Source: Tolypeutes matacus (lineage: Eukaryota; Chordata; Mammalia; Cingulata; Chlamyphoridae). From it: DNA of 64,000 nt. Where the stretch lies: positions 10,601,485 through 10,665,484 of the forward strand of contig JAKSZT010053881.1 of assembly GCA_026826555.1 (NCBI GenBank). Reading direction: 5' to 3'. The position numbers were made by a program, and so were the translations under genes. This document shows positions 22,946 to 35,079 of the stretch, piece after piece; positions within the stretch are counted from its first letter, which is position 1, and every line of letters begins with the position of its first letter. Below the pieces are notes generated by a model. That model had not been told where the DNA came from. It did no database searches and saw nothing but the letters and a program-made list of their open reading frames with translations.

Positions 22946-23145
22946 CCGGGGGCCAGGGATTGAAACTGGGACCTCATACGTGGGAAGCTGGCACTCAACC
23001 TCAGAGCCACATTGGCTTCCTGAGTTGGTTTTATCATTTGTTTAGCTTGTTGTTGTTGTTTTTTTCAGGAGGCACCAGGAACCAAACACAGGGTCTTCCA
23101 TGTGGGAGGCGGGTGCTCAACTGCTTGGGCCACATCTGCTCCTCC
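22946..23145 (-). mobile_element. DAS-type SINE, two units
   Basis: Minus-strand units: a 'ggtacc'-subtype piece (about 22946-23022, 'ttgaaactgggacctcatac') and an 'aggaggcaccagg' piece (about 23066-23145, 'gcttgggccacatctgctcc'). Confidence 0.8.
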
Positions 23146-23199
23146 ATCATGCCTTTTCACATCTCTTTAAGTTTGCATTGTATCTTAATATATTATTAA

Positions 23200-23335
23200 T
23201 GCCATTGTCCCCAGACTCTGGTGTCTCCAGCCCATCCTATGGACATGTATTACTAATTCCTGTATCCTGTCTTGAACAGTATCTAGCACAGTTCTTCATA
23301 AATAAAAAGGTCCAGTTAATGTTTGTTAAATAAAT
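23200..23335 (+). repeat. L2 3'-end remnant
   Basis: 'gtatctagcacagttcttcataaataaaaagg' and 'aatgtttgttaaataaatta' match the terminal L2 pattern ('cctggcacatagtaggtgctcaataaatatttgttgaa'). Confidence 0.5.
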
Positions 23336-23509
23336 TAATATCTCCTTAAAATTGTATTTATGTAAGCGTTGGTTTCTGGTCTCTGCTCTGATCCAGATGT
23401 TTTGCCAGGATCAGGGATACAATGATGAGTGATGCCCTCCTACCCTCAAGGAGCTCATAGTTGAATCAGGGGAGTCAGTTATAGAATGAGTACTCTTAAG
23501 AGAAAAAAT

Positions 23510-23690
23510 AAAGCACTTTTACACATAATATCTCATTTAATCCATACAATACAGCTATAGTGTTTATATTCTTATCCCCTCCATCGAGCCCATAAAGCTC
23601 AGCCTGTGAGAGTTTAGGAAATGTGTCCAAGATCACTCAGCTATAAAGTGGCAGAGCCTACCCAACACCCGAGATCCTCTCTCCTCCAGG
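23510..23690 (+). repeat. MIR SINE
   Basis: 'aagcacttttacacataatatctcatttaatcc', 'ttcttatcccc', 'aatgtgtccaagatcactcagc' and 'taaagtggcagagcc' follow the MIR order. Confidence 0.75.
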
Positions 23691-23699
23691 TCCCTGCCT

Positions 23700-24630
23700 C
23701 TGTCACTCCACCTCTCACCTCATGCTGCCTCTCAGTTACTAAGTTAGCAGTGGTGAGCAGAAAAGAGAAGAGGGCTCATTTCTTTTCCTTTCCTACAACT
23801 AAATGAGTTCATTTTCTCTATCTCCCCTCACTGCTGTCTCTTCCCCACCCCTACCACCAAATTGTGGTGATTTAATCTTCAAAAGCTTGTGTCATAAACA
23901 AGGTATTAACAGATAGGAAATGGTACCTAACTCTTGTGACTCTTAATTGAGTGATTTGTTTTGACTGAATGTGCACTTTTCAGTCACTCATCTGAATTTT
24001 CAACTGCCAAGACAGTACTAATATCACCTGATGACAGCCCATGAAAATTCTTCTGGGGTTGGGGTAGGGGGGAAGATGATTTGACAAGCCTAAAATTATG
24101 AAGTAGCAATAACAGTCACAATTTAATTTTTTTATGTTCTTAAAAGTTTACACCATGCAACTATCCCTGGAAAAGCTGATATGACACCCTATTTTAGATT
24201 CGTTTTTTTTAGTTTCTATGGTTTTTTATAGTCAAAGCATATAATTTATAGGTAAAAGCCTTAAGGCAGTGAGTCTCGGACATTTTATTCTGAAGTAACA
24301 ATAATAATGCCTTTCTGGCCAGTTTCATGAGAGCACAACTAAGCAGCCCCTGGCCTTATATCCACAATGTGCACTCTTGCCTCCTATCCTAGGTTTTTAC
24401 CATTGACCCTCAGTATCCATACATACAACTCAGAAATGCAAAGCAGCAAATTTAATGCCCTGTGGAGAGAGACTTTGACCAATGAAAGATGGGACCCAGT
24501 GGATAAATTCTTGTCCCTTTCTCCCCCAGTGGACTAAGGACAACCTTCATCTCTATCCCACTCCCTTTGTTTGCACTTTCAATATCTTTATTTCTCTACC
24601 TCCAACATTTTTTCAGCTGGCACAGAAAGC
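23700..24630. other. Intergenic DNA, no gene recognised
   Basis: Mixed-composition unique-looking sequence. Short frames have no recognisable domain. Confidence 0.5.
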
Positions 24631-24649
24631 TCCTCTGCTGTTATCTCTT

Positions 24650-24898
24650 TTTTTTTTTTTTTTTTTAAAGATTTTATTTATTTATTCATTTATCCCCCCC
24701 CTTGCTGCTTGTGCTCGCTGTGTCCATTTGCTGTGCGTTTTTCTGTGTCTGCTTGTCTCCCCTTGTCAGGTTGTCCTGCTGCGTCAGCTCACCGCGCTGC
24801 GTGGGCTGGCTTGCCTTCACCAGGAGGCCCCGGGAACCGAACCCGGGGCCTCCCATATGGTAAACGGGAGCCCTGTCGATTGAGCCACATCCGCTTCC
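24650..24898 (-). mobile_element. DAS-type SINE, monomer, young
   Basis: Perfect target duplication 'ctgctgttatctctt' (24635-24649 and 24899-24913). It has a T run and 'taaagattttatttatttat' tail at the left and 'gagccacatccgcttccc' head at the right, with 'ccgaacccggggcctcc' box B region. It is very close to the copies at 13818 and 63414, one young subfamily. Confidence 0.95.
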
Positions 24899-24913
24899 CT
24901 GCTGTTATCTCTT

Positions 24914-25980
24914 AAACCACAGCTTTTACCTCCTTCCTTGCTGTTGCCCCTGCCTTCTTATTCACCACCTCCTGTCCTACCCTTCTTATCTCAGCACTGA
25001 GAAAGCTGCCATTTCCTCTTTTTACTCAATCCCAAAAGCCCTCCTTGTGCTCAGAAGCCCTGATCTGCTTAAATGAAACATTTTGGCTCTTCTTTTTAAC
25101 ATAACAGACTTCATATAAAGGTGCTTTAGTCCAAATGAGTTACTAGGCAAGGAATAGAATCAAAGTAATTTAGAAACTTAGAGGTCATCTAGTCAAACTC
25201 CCTTGTTTTATAGATGAAGAAATAGAGATTCAAGAAATAACATGTACAGTTCCAGTGATCTATTGCTGCATAACAAATTACCCTAAAACAGTAGCTTAAA
25301 CAGTAATCACTGCATTATTCCTAAAAAGTTTGGAGTCAGTAATTAGGGCAGAAACCAACTGGGTGATTCTTTTCCATGCGGTGTTGACTGAGGTCACTTG
25401 GTGGTATTCATCCAGCAGATGAACTGTTCTGGAGAGTTCGTGCCTCACACCTTGGATTGGACAGCTAGAAGGCTGGATTCAGCTGGGACTGTCAATCAGA
25501 GCACTTACTTGTTACCTTTGCTACCTGAGAGTCTCAGGTTAGTCGAACTTCTCTACATGGCAGTTCAGGGTTCTCAGCTCGGGGCTTCCAAGAGACAAAA
25601 AATAGACGCTGCCAATTTCTTAAGGTCTAAGTCCAGACAAGATGACTCAGGGAGAGTGAGAGTAAGGTTGAACAATGGGAAATTTTCAATAAATATTTGA
25701 TTGAATCAAAGAGGGATTTTAAATACTGATTTTCATGGAACTCTGAATTTTTCTTTAATCGGGATCAGAGTCTGAGTAATCTTGAAACTCTGTAGAAGAA
25801 GAATGGAAATTATTCTGGATGCTATCATTTTGTTAAATTATTTGCATGTCCTTTTCTGTTACTTTTACTGACGTCTATTTTGATTCCTCCTGCTTCTTAT
25901 CTGTGGACTGTCCCAAGTTTCAGTCCATTACTTGATATATTCCAGTAACTTTGTTTATCTCAACCTTAAAACATTTATGT
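24914..25980. other. Intergenic DNA with old unclassified repeat
   Basis: At 25140-25240 'gaggtcatctagtcaaactccc' and 'tagatgaagaaatagag' resemble an ancient mammal-wide repeat. At 25260-25640 'tattgctgcataacaaattacc' begins another old repeat, possibly LTR-like. I see no gene. Confidence 0.45.
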
Positions 25981-25984
25981 TAAT

Positions 25985-26560
25985 GATTTGCAGATATATT
26001 TCTCCATTCTCTCCCTTACCTGAACTCCAGGTCCCTTCTTCCCATTTCCATTTTGAAGAGTTCTAATTTATATTTCACTATACCTCAGATTCAGCATATC
26101 CAAAATAAAAATAGTATATCCAAAACAAAGTCATCATCTCCTCCTGAAACAAGTTTTCCCAAGTCCCTCATCTTTTTCACATTAATATTCTTTATATTCC
26201 TGATTTAGAACTTTGGAGTCATCTTTGACTTTCCCTCTTCTTTATCAGTACCTGTGTTTATTAACCAAGTTTTGTTATAGGTTCTCTCTTTTAAAATGTC
26301 CATTGCATCCATACCTTTTCTCCATTCATACTGCCACTAACCTCATCTGAACCCTCATCGCCTTATACTGCATTAACCATTAACATTTCCATTGCCCAAT
26401 GATTACAACATATCACTTCTTTTCTAAAACAAATCTATAAAGTTCACAGCTGCCTTCAAATTCCAATAAAAACATCGATACCTGGCTTTTAAGGTCCTCT
26501 GCCCCCACACTCTTACCTTCCAAGCCCACCCCATCTAACCCCATCTACCTATACAACCAT
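25985..26560 (+). repeat. LINE2 remnant
   Basis: L2 sense text: 'ttggagtcatctttgac', 'gtccattgcatccatacc', 'cctcatctgaaccctcatcg', 'cttttaaggtcctctgcccc'. It has no frame. Confidence 0.6.
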
Positions 26561-26654
26561 GTTTCCCAATACTGCTCAATAAAAACCTCCTCTGTAGCAT
26601 CCATTTTTATTCCTTTTCTTATTTACCTTATGTTATCCTCTCTAGTAGACTAAT

Positions 26655-26840
26655 AGGCAAAATAACTTACTGGTTAATATCTCTGGATCTAGAGTTAGAC
26701 AGACTTGGATTAACTTCAGATCCTTAGTTGCCTGTTTGAAAAAATGGGGATGATAATAGAGCTGTTATGCATACAAAAAGTGATAATACATGTAAAGCAC
26801 GTTAGCACAGTAAGGCTCAATAAGTCTTGACCATTATTAG
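26655..26840 (+). repeat. MIR SINE
   Basis: 'ctggatctagagttagacag', 'cttggattaacttc', 'aaaatggggatgataat', 'atgtaaagcacgttagcaca' follow MIR order. Confidence 0.75.
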
Positions 26841-26901
26841 TTCATGTTCCCTTTTCTCTTCTACCTAATCATCTTTCAAACTTGTATATCTCATTGCTCT
26901 T

Positions 26902-27353
26902 TGTATTAGTCAGGGTTCTCTAGGGAAACAGAATCAGCAGGAGATATCCATAAATAGTATGAGATTTTATAAGAGTCTTTCACGTGACCATGGGGATGTA
27001 CAAGTCCAGGTTCCTCAGGCAGGCTGCAAACCAGGAGCTCCAATGAAAGTCCAATGAAGGTCCTTGATGAGTTTCCGGAAGATGTTGGCTGTCCAAAGAT
27101 GAGCTGGGAAATTCTCCCTGAATGCTGAAATCACTTCTCCTTTTAAGGCATTCAACTGATTGGATAAAAACGTCACTCATTGCTGATGGCAATCATTCTG
27201 GTTGATGTAGATGTAATCAGCTATCTATGCAGTAAACTCACTGATGACTAAAGTCCATAAATGTCCTTGTATTACAATTAGCCTAGTGCTTGCTTGACCA
27301 AACAACTGGGCACAATTACCTGGTTGAGTTGAAACAATAGCCTAACCATCACA
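26902..27353 (-). mobile_element. Solo LTR, MLT2-like (ERVL), with 5-bp target duplication
   Basis: The minus strand starts TGTGATGGTTAGGCTATTG, close to the recognisable MLT2 start, and ends with 'gagaaccctgactaataca' type sequence (on the plus strand 'tgtattagtcagggttctct'). Flanks 'ctctt' at 26897-26901 and 27354-27358 are identical. It is non-coding. Confidence 0.8.
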
Positions 27354-27404
27354 CTCTTGAAGCACCTTGTGCTTACCAATAGTTGTTGTCATATTATCTT
27401 GAAA

Positions 27405-27515
27405 TTTCCTTCTTAACCCCTTGAGGTTAAGAACAGGGTCTTATTCATAATGTACTCCCAGTGCCTAACATGTAGAAGCTGCTCAATAAATGAGTGTTAA
27501 ATGAAGGAGTGAAGC
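27405..27515 (+). repeat. L2 3'-end remnant
   Basis: 'cccagtgcctaacatgtagaagc' and 'gctcaataaatgagtgttaaatgaa' match the L2 terminal motif. Confidence 0.7.
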
Positions 27516-27519
27516 ATTT

Positions 27520-28735
27520 CCTGGCTATTCCAATCCTAACTAATATTCTCTCTTCTCAAAGTATATAATAATTATAATCTTTGCCACACAATTCAGCATT
27601 TAATTATTTAATGTCTCATATAGCTTCATATATTTTATTTCCTCAATTAGATTGGATATTCCTTGAAGGTACACAGTCATCTAGTAAACACTTGTTAAAT
27701 GGTAGTAAAATATATGGTAAGCACTCAACAAATTTTTGTTACCCCTCCCCAATTTATAGATGAGGAAACAGAGATATGGAGAAAGGAATTAAGGAATTTG
27801 TCATGTTTTATATAACAAAAAGTTCAGCAGTCCAAGGCTAATACAGTTTTCAAGGATGTTAACAATGATGCAGTCTCCTGCTATTTTTGTGCTTTATCTT
27901 TATCAGCATTTGGCTTATGTTCTCACAGTCACAAGATAGCTGCCATTACTCCAGCCATTGTCTTCATGTTTCAGGGATGGAAAGGGGAAGGGGCGAAGAA
28001 CAAAGGGAAAAGTCTAAATGGGCATGGCAACCAAAAGTATTTTCCTAAAAACTTAAAAGCTTTTAGGAAAAGCTTTTCCTCTCCTCACACCCCACAACTA
28101 CTGCTTATATTTTATTGGCTAGAATTGTTTCATCTGACCAGCTTTAGTTACAAGAGAGTGTAGAAAGGTTAGTATTTTAGCTGTCCAACCTTTCTGAGTA
28201 GAATAAGGCAGCCTCTGTAAATGGAGGAGTCATGAATGGTTTTGGGGCCCTGGGGTTTATCATGACTATTTTTTCATTGACTAGTTTCAAGGAGAATTAT
28301 GTGCATTTAATGTCTTATATGCCGCTACTGGTAAAGGCATTTGAAACTGATACTCTCATATGCTAGTAACATCATAAATTGGCTCAAGGGTTTTGGAAAC
28401 CATTTTTAAAATTTATATTGGGAGAAATAAAAAAAAAAATTTATATCTTGAGCTTCACACTAGTACAGAGCAAGCAAAGTAGGAGCTCAACCCTAAAGAA
28501 GTAGGTATAAGGATGTGCGGTTGAAATAGAAAAGTCAAAGATCTAACCAGGAAAAAGAGAAATACATTCAGTGTATCTGAAGGTGAGGAGACTGACAGGT
28601 GGATCATCAAGACCAGTGGCCAAAAAATTGAGAGAAGCAAGATGATGTACAGACCAGAATGGTTGGTTCAGAATCTGATTTGAAAACAGAAGACTCGTGT
28701 CAGGTCAAAGGATATAGGTATAGCTACCTCTTAGG
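27520..28735. other. Intergenic DNA, no gene recognised
   Basis: A+T-rich, with only short frames. A fragment near 27650-27790 ('ttatagatgaggaaacagag') looks like an old repeat. Confidence 0.5.
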
Positions 28736-28739
28736 ACCT

Positions 28740-29000
28740 TGCCAAGATGGAATTGCCCTCTGACCTAATTATTTCACAACTAGAATTTATCTTAGGGCAA
28801 TAACTCTGAATAATGAAAAATGTAGAAGTATGAAGAACAACCTAATCATGTAAAAATAAAAAAGTTAAGAAAACAATGGACTATTCATTTGATGGAATAT
28901 TGTATATGCACTATAATTACACTTTTTATAAAAATGATAAAAGTATTGAGGAAATAAATATAACACTATTGAGATTTTGAGCAAGATTCTTTTTTCTGCT
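28740..29000 (+). repeat. Old L1-like remnant
   Basis: 'tttcacaactagaatttatctt' and 'gatggaatattgtatatgc' resemble the 3' part of old L1 ORF2. It is strongly diverged. Confidence 0.4.
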
Positions 29001-30711
29001 TTTCAAATTTTGAATAATATGTTTATAGTATATTATGACTACATTTAAATAGATCTCAGGTGTTCATCTGCACCTGTATCAAATATATATTGATTCCTTA
29101 AATATCATGGTTTTTTTTTTGTGGGTAAAGGATTAACAAGTCCATTTTTTCTTTTGCATGAAAATGTGATCCTTGATTAACTCTCTAGCTCTGTTCCCCT
29201 GGTAACCTAATAAAAGTAAATTATCAACTGTGTTACTAGGCAACATTGCTTATGATAAAAATGACCAATGATTAGTCAGCTGTATCTGGACTGGGAGGGA
29301 TTATAAATGAACTATAAATACATGATAGGAAGCCATTGCTTTGGGCTTCCCTGAGTGTGGGGATTCTTGTTACTGTCATGCCCCTTGTGAAGAACCTGGA
29401 AGTTATGCCTGTGGAGTTGTTATAAGAGACATTAGTTCCTATAGGACAAGAGGTTTCTAAGCAGGGCGATTTCCACACATGCCAATTACAAGTCTCATTC
29501 CCTTGTACCTTACCTGTCAACTGGGGAGTCAAATAAGATAGCTTCTGGGCAGCTGTGGGCTGTTGCATGGACTCCTTTGAGAATTATTCCTATAGAACAA
29601 TAATGCATGATATTGCCCTGGTGGCAAGTTATGGTTTCCGTCTTTATCCTTTGAGTAAAGTGATGCTTAGTGTGAACTCCGATAGTCTTATGGGTATGAA
29701 TATTTAGTTGAGTCTAAGAAGACCTGTTAGTGGACATTGTAGTTTATACATCTCTACTGAGGCTGCTGACTTTCACTTTAGTATATTGGATAACAATTTA
29801 AACCCTCTAACCAGTCTGCTTGGGTCCTGCCTGTAGTATTCACTCTTATTACTCTTATTATACTCTTACACTCATTACATATTATAAATAGCTTATTACA
29901 AATCCATGAAAGTTCTTCTAGATAAAAGCAAAAATGATATCTACTCATTCATTATTTATTTGGTTTATACACATTTACGCCCAGATTACAATACTAATTA
30001 TCGTGTGGATCAGTCAGGATCCAATTAGGAGAGAGAAATCACAAAGTAAAGTGTTTACAATAAGGAATTATTAACTATAACAGAAGATTGGAGTAATGAG
30101 GAGTTGGCTAGTAAGAAGTAAAGAAAACTCTAAAGAATATGGGAATAGAAGATATAGGCAGTAGTCACTACCCCTAGGGCTGAGATAAAGTGCCCAAGGC
30201 AGAGCCCCACCCCCTCCAACCGAGGGTTGAGATCCAGACCCTGATGGAGAGAGCACGACTGTGGCTCACTGAATGGCAGAGACGTTGGTGTGGTGCTACA
30301 CAGGCAAAACTTGCTGGAAATTCATCCTCAGGAGCTTGCCATCAATATGCCCTCTAGGGTGCCAGGAAAAGCTGTTCACAGGGAGGTGATTCATGAGAAA
30401 CACTCTGCTACAAAGTGGCCTGAGGAGGGTACTGTGGGAAGCTGCTGGCTCCTGGGTGCTTCTAGTTGCACTGCAGGAGCTGGATGCTGGAGAAGTACCC
30501 CACACTGCAAGAACTGGCAATGGGAAAGCTGCATGTGCTAGGGGAGAAGGGTTGGGCAGGGTGAGCTCTGGGGAAGCTGTGCACACTGCAGGCTCTTGCC
30601 AAGAGAGCACACTGAACCAGGAAGGAAAGTCCCTTCATTTTGCATAGTATCTTCAGTACCCAGTTCTGACAAAGTTTAACATGTTGTCAGCTGGTGAAGG
30701 AAAAGTGTTTT
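29001..30711. other. Intergenic DNA with one unclassified repeat
   Basis: The minus-strand frame at 29272-29568 (98 codons) has no family I recognise. From about 30005 ('cagtcaggatccaattagg') to 30711, continuing at 32264-32330, an old repeat seems present and is the target into which copy B inserted. Confidence 0.4.
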
Positions 30712-30726
30712 AAGAGTTTGCATCCA

Positions 30727-32216
30727 GGCAACACAACTGGAAAAAGACCTTGAATAAAAGGGGGAAATGGTAAAGACAAAATGAGTTCAAGTGGCTAAGA
30801 GACTTCAAAGAGAGTCGGGAGGTCATCCCAGAGGTAACTCTTACGCACACCTCAGTAGGAGCTCATAGAACATCTAAGTGCCTATCACCCCACTCAGTGG
30901 GGTTCCTGAGAGCTCCGGAGACACCCTGGTCCTATATAAGGGGGAATAGCCCCAGAGACTGATGCCTTATCAGTGGGTTCTATTTTGGAATCTGTGCTCC
31001 TGAGAGTGACAGAATTAGACTCAAATAAGTCCTCCCTGCACATGGTTCACCAGTCCCTTCTATTCAAACCTATATGTGATGCTGGAGTTTTTAGGTATAC
31101 TTCCAGAGACTGGAGCCTCCCGCCTACCTATGTGCCAGGTGTGCATGAAATCTAGGTGGAGCTGCAACTCCTACCCTACAGCTCAATGGACTCATCCAAG
31201 TCACCTGGTGAGGAGACAACGATGGGCAATGGCCATCCCAGGGAATGGAGAGGGCCTGCATTTGCAGGCAGGATCATCCCACCTACCATATCCATGGGAT
31301 ATAAGCCCTCTCTCACTTGGAGTTGGAGTGGACATCACCATCCCAGTCCCCTCAGGATTGGGGGAAGAACTATGGACTAGAGTGGACTTGATGGTATTCT
31401 CTTGTTCACATATGGTGATTCTAGCAATGCAAGAAATTATAACAATGAGGTGGAGCCAGTGGCCACTTGACACTTCTGGGGTAGGGAGGGGATGAGCAGT
31501 TGAAATACAGGGGCTTCTTTGGGAGTTGGAGGTTGTCCTGAGTACTGTTGTGGCAACGGATGTAGGCCATTTTAAATCAGCACACACCACTCAGAACTGA
31601 GTGGGAGAGAGTGTGGTCTACAGTGTGAACTGTGGTCTATGGTTGGTGGCAAGGCTCCAGGATGTGTAAGTTCATTGAGGGTGGTGGGCCACACTGTGGG
31701 GGATGTTTGTGTGGGATGTGGTGGGAGGTGTGGGAGGTGGGCAGCGTGGGAGTCCCAGTGGGTTCCGTGTAATGTTTTGGGTGGTCTAGGCACCTCTTGA
31801 AATATATGTATATATATATAAAAATAACATTTTTGTAAGCAAATACACATATATGCATATATATTTATGTATCATTTTGCAAATGTTTGTATGTATTGTG
31901 AGAATTTTGATTTTTACCCATAATAAAAAAAAAAAAAAAAAAAAGAGTAAGGCAAGGTATAGTCTAGTCACTTGAGAATGGGTTCAAGAGTTTATCAGAG
32001 CTTATAGAACAACCCTAATAATATCTGTCTCACAGACTTATAGGGAGGATTGAACAAGGTCAGTTTGAAAGTCTCTAAGCCATTAAAAACTTCTATTCTA
32101 CTGTTAATGCCCCTGAGGATAGACACATGCAAATTAGAGAACCTGCTCTGTAATATTAAAAATCTGACATGCTTAAGAGCAAGAGCTTTGGAATATAATA
32201 AATTGTACCTCCTAAG

Positions 32217-32248
<32 letters not shown>
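30727..32248 (+). mobile_element. L1-like unclassified repeat, copy B, with 3' transduction
   Basis: Flanked by 15-bp identical repeats 'aagagtttgcatcca' (30712-30726 and 32249-32263), so the whole 1.5 kb moved as one. It shares its first part with copy A (566-1380), and 31505-31930 with copy C. Near 31921-31944 a poly(A) run follows 'acccataataaa'. After it come about 275 bases absent from the other copies, ending 'aataaattgtacctcctaag' and a second poly(A) run of about 30. That arrangement is the signature of 3' transduction by an L1-type element that read past its own poly(A) site. The 5' end is truncated relative to copy A. Frames are broken and no protein is recognised. Confidence 0.8.
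31945..32221 (+). other. Candidate 3'-transduced segment of copy B
   Basis: Sequence between the two poly(A) runs and inside the target duplications. A poly(A) signal 'aataaa' lies about 23 bases before the second A run. It should have a single-copy source elsewhere in the genome. Confidence 0.65.
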
Positions 32249-32253
<5 letters not shown>

Positions 32254-32339
32254 TTTGCATCCATTTTTGCAAAGCAGGTATTGAAGGGTGAATTTGGAGC
32301 CAGTAGGTGATAAATTGGTAACAGGCACACTGTATTTTT

Positions 32340-32920
32340 AAATATAGTCTAAATTTGCTATATTTAACAGTATATATGGAGTTTAAGATTTAAAAATAAA
32401 GGGTTTTTTAACAAATTCTTTTGATGTGGTTATTAAGAAAACACTCATTTTTCTTTTGATGTGTCAGATCTAGTTCTCTTTTTAGATCGGTGAAAGCAAA
32501 CTCCATAAGGACATGGAATGTCTTTCTTTGACTTCTCTGATTTATCTGATAATTTGCATTTCTATCTGCACAATGAATATAAAATTTCTTCTAGTTCTTT
32601 TCCACAAAAGATGAATAGCTAATAATTGGTAGTTTGTAGGTTTATAAATATAGTATTTTTATAACATTCTCTGTAACTTTAAATGATAAATTTTGAGAAA
32701 TTTCCTAATGTTTTGAATATCCTCCTCAAATTTTCACTGTTTTTGGTTCAGATTATGATAGAGAGTCTAATGCTATCACTGAGTTCTGTTATATATTAAC
32801 ATATCTAGATTTTAGCAGTCAGAGAAGACTAAAATATGTTAGATAGTGGACAACTCCAAGTTTCAGTGACTTAACACAACAAAAGTTAATTTTTCTAATT
32901 GAATACCTACATGCAAAGAT
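32340..32920. other. Intergenic A+T-rich DNA
   Basis: No gene or clear repeat is recognised. Confidence 0.4.
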
Positions 32921-32929
32921 GAATTTGAA

Positions 32930-33443
32930 CCTGTACTTAATACCATACACAAAAATTAACTCCAAATGGATCGTAGACCTAAATGTAAGAGCTAAAACTA
33001 TAAAACTTTTAGAAAAAAACATAATAGAAAATCCTTGTGAGTCAGGAAAAGAGTTTTAGATATAATTCCAAAAGCATGGTCAACTTAAAGATAAATTGGA
33101 CTTCACTGAAATAAAAAAATCCTTTTGGGCTTCAAAAGACACCATTAAGAAAATGAAAACACAAGCCATAGACTGGGACAAATATTTGCAATTCATATAT
33201 TTGACAAAAGACTTGTAACCAGAATATATAAAGAACTTGACAGTAAGGAAATAACCTAGTTTAAAAAAATGGGGAAAATATTTGAATAGACACTAACTGA
33301 AAAAGATATAAGAATGGCTAATGAGCACATGAAAAGAAGCTTAACATCATTAGCTGTTAGGGAAATGCAAATTGAAACCAAAATGAGAAACCACTTCATT
33401 CCCATTAGAATGGCTAAAATAAAAAAGATAGACAAATAACAAG
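32930..33443 (+). mobile_element. L1 ORF2 3' region, first part
   Basis: 'attaactccaaatggatcgtag', 'gacctaaatgtaagagc', 'gctaatgagcacatgaaaag' and 'agggaaatgcaaattgaaacc' are ORF2 text in the sense direction. It is split by an LTR and continues at 33895. Confidence 0.8.
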
Positions 33444-33889
33444 TGTATTAGTCTCCTGGCTGTGATCACAAATACCATGAGATGGGTTAGCTTAAACAAA
33501 GGGAATTTATTGGCTCATGGTTTTAAAGTTAGGAGAAATCCAAAACTGAAGCATCAGCAAGGCAATGCTTTCTCCCTGAAGACTGTGGTGTTCCTGGGCT
33601 CGTTGCAAGTGATTGTGGGTCCTTGGCTTTTCCTTCACATGGTAATGCACATGGAAGTGTATTCTCTTTCTCTTCCGGGTTCTGTAGACTTCCAGTTTCT
33701 TCTCCATGTGACTTTGTCTCCATACATCTCTAGAAATAGAAATAAGGCCCAAACTCATTCAACTGGCCCACCTTAACTAATAACAACATCTTCAAAAGGT
33801 TCTATTTACAATGGGTTCACACACACAGGAATGGAATTAAGATTAAGAACATGTTTTTTTTTCTGGGGTACATAACTCAATCTACCATA
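33444..33889 (-). mobile_element. Solo LTR, MLT/MaLR-like, inside L1
   Basis: The plus strand starts 'tgtattagtctcctggctgt' (LTR 3' end, reversed). The other end reads, reversed, TATGGTAGATTGAGTTATG, similar to a MaLR start. 'acaag' occurs at 33439-33443 and 33890-33894. The L1 sentence 'aacaag | tattggtgagg' is restored when it is removed. The exact right terminus is uncertain by a few bases. Confidence 0.65.
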
Positions 33890-33894
33890 ACAAG

Positions 33895-34440
33895 TATTGG
33901 TGAGGTTGTGGAGAAATTGGAACCCTTCCATAGTGCTTGTGGTACTAATACTTGGGAGAAGTTTGGTAGTTACTTAAAAAGTTAAACATAAACTTGCCAT
34001 AGAACTCAGCAATTCTGTTCCTAGGAATCTATCCAAGAAACATGAAACAAATGTCCACACAAAGACTTGTACACTAATGTTCATAAGCAGTTCACTCATA
34101 ATAGCCAAGAATTGGAAACAATTCAAATGTCCATCAGTTGGTTAATAGATAAACAAAAGGTGGTACATTCATACAATGGAGTACTATTCAGTAATAGAAA
34201 GGAAAGAACTACTGACACCTGCTACAGTATGAATCAACCTCAAAAACATTATGCTAAGTGAAAGAAGCCAGCTGCAGAAGACTACAGTATATACATACTA
34301 TATGATTACATTGATATGAAATGGTCAGAAAAGGCAAATCTATTGAGATGGCTGATTGCACAGTGTTGGGCAGGGGAAAGGGAATTGTCTACAAATGCAC
34401 GTAAGAGATATTTTGAGGGTAGTGGAAATTTCTAAATCTG
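33895..34440 (+). mobile_element. L1 ORF2 3' end and 3' UTR, second part
   Basis: 'tattggtgaggttgtggag', 'gaatctatccaagaaac', 'ggaaacaattcaaatgtcc', 'atacaatggagtactattcag' belong to the terminal ORF2 region. Confidence 0.75.
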
Positions 34441-34449
34441 GATTGAGGT

Positions 34450-34985
34450 GATGGTTGCACAACTCTAGTCTCTGTTTATTGCAGTTATTTAGACCCCATA
34501 GTGACATGTTCCACCATAACACATGCTTCCATGATCACCATAGCAGGGAGAGAGCAGAATGTGCCTCTGCCTCTTAAAGATTCTGCTAGGAAGTGATATA
34601 TATATATCACTTTCCCCTCCTGTTTCATTGGTGAAAACAGGCAGGATACATGGTCATGCCTAACTTCAAATGGGCGAAAGAGTACAATTTTACTATGTGT
34701 CTGGAAGAGAGGAGAGCAAGAATATTTCTAAACAACCCTAATGACTATCTCAGAAATAAATAGTAACAATTAAAAAAGGTACATTTTACAATGACTAGAG
34801 TTTGCTTTCCACTTTTGAGGCACTATATTCTGCTTACTTAACGGTTAGAAATTTCTAAGACTACAGGTATTCTTTACACTTTACTGTGACTTCCTTAGTG
34901 TTCTTAATTCTCTGAACACCTGGTTTCCTTAAATTGAACATTTAGTTTTGCATTTGAACTCACATGTTTGCATAGAAAAGCAACA
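34450..34985. other. Intergenic DNA, no gene recognised
   Basis: No recognisable coding region. Confidence 0.4.
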
Positions 34986-34988
<3 letters not shown>

Positions 34989-35025
<37 letters not shown>

Positions 35026-35038
35026 TTGGGTAAAAAAA

Positions 35039-35073
<35 letters not shown>
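34989..35073. repeat. Poly(T) / poly(A) / poly(T) tract
   Basis: Two runs of about 31 T each flank a short 'aatttttgggt' plus an A run, so the A run can pair with either T run. It may be two retroposon tails or an assembly uncertainty. Confidence 0.9.
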
Positions 35074-35074
<1 letters not shown>

Positions 35075-35079
35075 TCATA

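Noticed and set aside
29272..29568. 98-codon minus-strand frame as a possible envelope-like or host gene
   Set aside because: No family motif that I recognise, no splice or promoter context, and a length common by chance.
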